DNA of 8,698 bases from Coriobacteriales bacterium (GTDB lineage: Bacteria; Actinomycetota; Coriobacteriia; Coriobacteriales; UBA8131): positions 1 through 8,698 of the forward strand of contig JAIRUT010000023.1 of the NCBI GenBank assembly GCA_031254255.1, given 5' to 3'. Both the position numbers and the translations under genes were made by a program. The stretch's first letter is position 1, and every line of letters starts with the position of its first letter. The notes under the pieces were generated by a model. That model saw only the letters and a list, made by a program, of their open reading frames with translations. It made no database searches and had not been told where the DNA came from. Below are positions 6,316 through 8,698 of this stretch, piece by piece.

Positions 6316-8197
6316 CTGTCCACGAGAGGAACCTGGACGTGTCGTTGGGATTGACATCAACATATGGATAGACCGATCCGACAAAGTTTTGCTCCAGATC
6401 GGTTATGAACTGATCAGTACCGTATGTGTCGGTACATGTTGGAGAACCGTATGGCAGAGGAACCTGGGAAAAGACAGAGGTGATATCATCCAGCCTCTGT
6501 TTGGCACTGTCAGAGGCATAGACATTGACATCGGGGCTCAGTAAGGCAGAAGGGTCGCTTTTGCAGTCTGTCGTTATGTTCAGGCCGAAGCCAAACTCGC
6601 TTAGGTTTCCATATTTGAGCGCATTGGATGCAACCTTGCCGTAGCTGCCATCCGTGATGACAGCTCCTTTCCCCCCTTCTTCTTTTGAGCCCACATATTC
6701 GGATAAACAATCAACCCCCAAAGAAGCCAGGGGCCCGGCGATTGGATGGATAGAACCAATTATCTGGGAAATACCTTCGGTGGCAAAAAACTTATAGTCA
6801 ACACCCAATATTGTGTATTCTGGGCTGATGCTTTCCTTGTTTTTCAGATCTGCCGCCATGTCGCATATGGTATTCAAGTCACCTGTGAGGGAATAGATCG
6901 TTGGGTTACCCGCTATATTTTGCCCCACGCTCACCAGCGTTGATGCATCTTTTAGATAACGATAGCTGGCGCCACCTTGCATCATCTCAGACCCGAAGGC
7001 CAATGTGCAAAATGTTGCATCGTTTGTAGGTGCCCTTACTGCCAATAGATCAACCTTCACTTCGTTGACATCAAACACAAAGTGCTCGTCTCTTGCCAGT
7101 GCATTGATCAGGTCAGCACCGGCCAATCTGTCATAGTAGCCGACGCTGCCCTTCTCAATCTTTTGCGTATTTGTGGCAACGGCTTCAGCAATTCTGTCCA
7201 AGATTGGAGATTGGTAAAACACTTTGGCAGGATATGGGTTTTTCGTAGAATAAGACAACAGGTTTGGATCCTCAAGGTAGGAAAGCTCGACCATGCGCTC
7301 GACAGCCTCGGTGTTGTTGTCTATCCACATGTTGTCGTAGGCTTTTGCCAAGTTGTTGATCTCCGCATCGTTGATGCAACTATCTGGAAGCTTGGCCAGG
7401 CCACTGTAAAGTGTTTCGTTAAAGATGCCGCTTTCATAGATGTCTTCAGTATCGACCAGCCCGTCATTTGCAAGTGCCAGGATATAGGCTGCAAGCTCAT
7501 CTTCTGTCAGGTAGGGCCTTGCAGCATCTATCTTTTGGCGTGAGCGTGCATCAATATACAACCTATCTATGTCCAGTGCATTGATAAGGCCCATGTCTGA
7601 CTTGTCATAGCCTCCGGTGTTTATGCAGTTTTGCGCTGCGTCGCTACAGCGGGCAAGGATGTCTTGGACAGTGCAACCGGCATCGTCGTAGAGGGCCTTT
7701 GATTCAGCGTCGTAGGTGTTTGCAGCATCGATCTTTGCCTGGTATACGTTGATCAGTTCATATTCAGAGTCAATCCTTTTTTGCCAGAAGCCAACCAGCA
7801 TAAAGCGCGTCCCGGATGTGACGGATAAGTTATGCCTTAAGCTATCTTGCTTATCCATCGCATAGTGCATGTTGCCTCTTGCCTCGTCTATCTTTTCTTG
7901 GCACCACTCCCTGTCAAGCACACCAGGCTTTGAGTCGGGAAGGGCATAAATCTTGTTGATGTTTTCTGCGTTTGCCCTAAAGATGGCGTCAAAGGCCAGG
8001 TTATGGGCCTTCAGTATGCTGATGCGTGCCTTCAGGCGCATCTCAATTGCTCTGTAGGCCTCTCCTGAAAGCCCGAAGTCACCCATGTTGATGTTTTGCA
8101 GGGTTTGGATTTGATCATCGCACTGAGACATCTGTTTAGCCAGGCCCTCGTTTTCTGCTCCCAGTGCCATGATGCCATTTGTCTTGTCTATCTTCAT
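6026..8197 (-). CDS. LXG-like type VII secretion substrate/effector of unknown activity
   Basis: LXG proteins are T7SSb substrates with an N-terminal helical targeting domain of ~200 residues. Here residues 1-~190 fit that plan: no signal peptide, helical segments, FGLSGEAYRAIE with the L-x-G at 43-45, then LPDSKPGVLDREWCQEKID (86-104), the position of the acidic segment seen in LXG domains. Residues ~200-450 are mostly helical, with repeated acidic helix pairs (TEDELAAYILALANDGLVDT, 231-250). A Gly/hydrophobic stretch ISQIIGSIHPIAGPLASLGV lies at 476-495. Residues 629-723 are a Pro-rich linker and domain duplicated in the next gene. No known toxin motif is visible. There are eleven cysteines (26, 99, 175, 184, 191, 274, 397, 445, 497, 545, 588), many for an exported Gram-positive protein. 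The ATG at 8197 is preceded by AAAGG at 10 nt, overlapping the previous stop; M10 has no RBS. The LXG call is by pattern, not by search. Confidence 0.8.
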   Translation of the reverse strand: MKIDKTNGIMALGAENEGLAKQMSQCDDQIQTLQNINMGDFGLSGEAYRAIEMRLKARISILKAHNLAFDAIFRANAENINKIYALPDSKPGVLDREWCQEKIDEARGNMHYAMDKQDSLRHNLSVTSGTRFMLVGFWQKRIDSEYELINVYQAKIDAANTYDAESKALYDDAGCTVQDILARCSDAAQNCINTGGYDKSDMGLINALDIDRLYIDARSRQKIDAARPYLTEDELAAYILALANDGLVDTEDIYESGIFNETLYSGLAKLPDSCINDAEINNLAKAYDNMWIDNNTEAVERMVELSYLEDPNLLSYSTKNPYPAKVFYQSPILDRIAEAVATNTQKIEKGSVGYYDRLAGADLINALARDEHFVFDVNEVKVDLLAVRAPTNDATFCTLAFGSEMMQGGASYRYLKDASTLVSVGQNIAGNPTIYSLTGDLNTICDMAADLKNKESISPEYTILGVDYKFFATEGISQIIGSIHPIAGPLASLGVDCLSEYVGSKEEGGKGAVITDGSYGKVASNALKYGNLSEFGFGLNITTDCKSDPSALLSPDVNVYASDSAKQRLDDITSVFSQVPLPYGSPTCTDTYGTDQFITDLEQNFVGSVYPYVDVNPNDTSRFLSWTEASASTPLDPVEGSNMPLPKYPDRPPEGWELVYKGETTDADGAVHQGGELVYKDISVSKGNSISNHEFFADKDLSRNYEYVWQYNEKHPDNPVVAP

Positions 8198-8211
8198 GAA
8201 AGATCAGCCTT

Positions 8212-8514
8212 TCATATCCCCATGAAGCTATTGGCAGCGCTTGCGTAGATGCTGTTGGCAGTACTGGTGTCAACAGCTGCCAGGGCCTCATGGGCATCCT
8301 TAAGCGCACTGGCATCTGATGCGATCAGACACTCCCAGGTGCTTAGTGCCCTGGAGACCTCAGTAGAAAGCCCATCATGGGTAGCGCTGCAAGAAACCTC
8401 GATGCTACTGGCAATGGTCCTCATCGAAAAGTCTGCATAGTCAGCAAGTGGGGCTTTGATGGTTGTGGCCATCTTTGCTGCTGATGTTGCATCTGTAGCT
8501 ATGGCATCTAACAT
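8212..8514 (-). CDS. Small helical WXG100/Lap-like protein encoded before the LXG-like gene
   Basis: A 100-residue, Ala/Ser-rich, all-helical protein. The first half (MLDAIATDATSAAKMATTIK onward) and second half (around residues 50-90, ALSTWECLIASDASALKDAH) look like a helical hairpin, with Trp60 near the turn but no exact WXG. A conserved-looking D-x4-A occurs at 81-87 (VDTSTAN). Size, the absence of a signal peptide and position just before an LXG-like gene match the small partners (WXG100-like, Lap1/SACOL2603-type) that bind the LXG domain and help bring it to the secretion apparatus. I assign the role from context and pattern, and cannot see a definite YxxxD/E or FxxxD export motif. AGGAGG stands 10 nt before the ATG at 8514. 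The gap to the next gene is 14 nt, whose RBS overlaps this stop codon, so the genes are surely co-transcribed. Confidence 0.8.
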   Translation of the reverse strand: MLDAIATDATSAAKMATTIKAPLADYADFSMRTIASSIEVSCSATHDGLSTEVSRALSTWECLIASDASALKDAHEALAAVDTSTANSIYASAANSFMGI

Positions 8515-8524
8515 CGCCTGCTTG

Positions 8525-8530
8525 CCTCCT
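8525..8530 (-). promoter_or_regulatory. Ribosome binding site of the 100-residue protein
   Basis: A perfect AGGAGG on the minus strand, 10 nt before the ATG at 8514 and within the 23-nt gap after the preceding stop. It confirms the start and the polycistronic arrangement. Confidence 0.75.
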
Positions 8531-8537
8531 GGATAAC

Positions 8538-8698
8538 TTACTGGCCTATGCCGGGGGTACTGGTGGCAGGCCTAAAGCCTGCAGGGCCTTTGTTGGTGGC
8601 GGGGCTTTCGGTGTTGATGCCTGTGGTCGGTGCCTCACTGGCACTGGCCACATCAAGGGCGGCAGTCAAGGCCTCATTGGAAGCCGTAGCTGTTTCAA
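8538..8698 (-). CDS. C-terminal fragment of a small protein with a Pro/Thr-rich tail (cut by window edge)
   Basis: Only the last 52 codons are in the window; the complete codons begin at 8696 (ETATASNEALTAALDVASAS) and end at TAA 8538. The visible part starts with an Ala-rich helix similar in composition to the neighbouring 100-residue protein. It then turns into a flexible tail rich in Pro, Thr, Gly and Ser, ending RPATSTPGIGQ. Its place 23 nt before the 100-residue gene suggests a second small helical partner, as LXG genes are often preceded by two. The long disordered tail is not typical of WXG100 proteins. The 5' end, length and family cannot be determined here. The other two frames at this edge close within a few codons. 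Confidence 0.7.
   Translation of the reverse strand, partial: ETATASNEALTAALDVASASEAPTTGINTESPATNKGPAGFRPATSTPGIGQ
8566..8582 (-). repeat. 6-bp inverted repeat inside the end of the partial gene
   Basis: GCAGGC and GCCTGC flank a 5-nt loop, forming a GC-rich hairpin in the codons for the Pro/Gly-rich tail, about 25 bp before the stop. No T run follows, so it is not an intrinsic terminator. It could be incidental to Ala/Gly codons or act as a weak mRNA structure. Confidence 0.35.

Noticed and set aside
7082..7543. 153-residue plus-strand ORF
   Set aside because: It is antisense within the LXG-like gene, with no recognisable domain; the minus-strand frame is clearly the coding one.
1..8698. 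CRISPR arrays, tRNA/rRNA genes, insertion sequences
   Set aside because: I saw no regularly spaced short repeats, cloverleaf-like or rRNA-like sequence, and no transposase. The only substantial repeat is the 290-bp coding duplication.

Overview
The window carries part of a Firmicutes-type type VII secretion (T7SSb/Ess) locus. Every gene I can support lies on the minus strand, so transcription runs from high to low coordinates. The host is most likely a Gram-positive bacterium of mid GC content (Bacillota, or a coriobacterium with a Bacillota-like Ess system). The basis is a tandem-FHA EssC, an LXG-like protein and clean AGGAGG-type ribosome binding sites. The genus cannot be read from the sequence.

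Layout in order of transcription: (1) 8698-8538, the C-terminal 52 residues of a small protein with a Pro/Thr-rich tail, cut by the window edge. (2) 8514-8212, a 100-residue all-helical protein resembling the WXG100/Lap-type partners encoded before LXG proteins. (3) 8197-6026, a 723-residue protein with an LXG-like N-terminal domain, a middle region I do not recognise and a ~95-residue C-terminal domain. (4) 6029-5322, a 235-residue single-pass membrane protein starting inside the previous stop codon (ATGA) and ending in a near copy of the same ~95-residue domain. (5) 5325-5161, a short stretch with two tiny ORFs, each again joined by an ATGA overlap. (6) 5160-592, essC, the membrane motor ATPase. 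(7) 591-364, an AT-rich intergenic stretch. (8) 363-37, a 108-residue orphan ORF that looks like the linker part of a polymorphic toxin, ending in a hairpin.

The genes suggest a secretion module. EssC is the motor, the LXG-like protein is the probable substrate or surface component, and the small helical proteins are its probable targeting partners. The membrane protein would display on the outer face of the membrane a domain homologous to the end of the secreted protein. The other Ess core genes (esaA, essA, esaB, essB) are not in the window.

The most unusual feature is the shared C-terminal domain. It is encoded by a 290-bp ungapped direct repeat (about 84% identical by my count) whose downstream edge falls exactly on the ATGA stop/start overlap in both copies. 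This suggests a duplicated or exchanged 3' cassette and a functional pairing between a secreted protein and a membrane-anchored protein.
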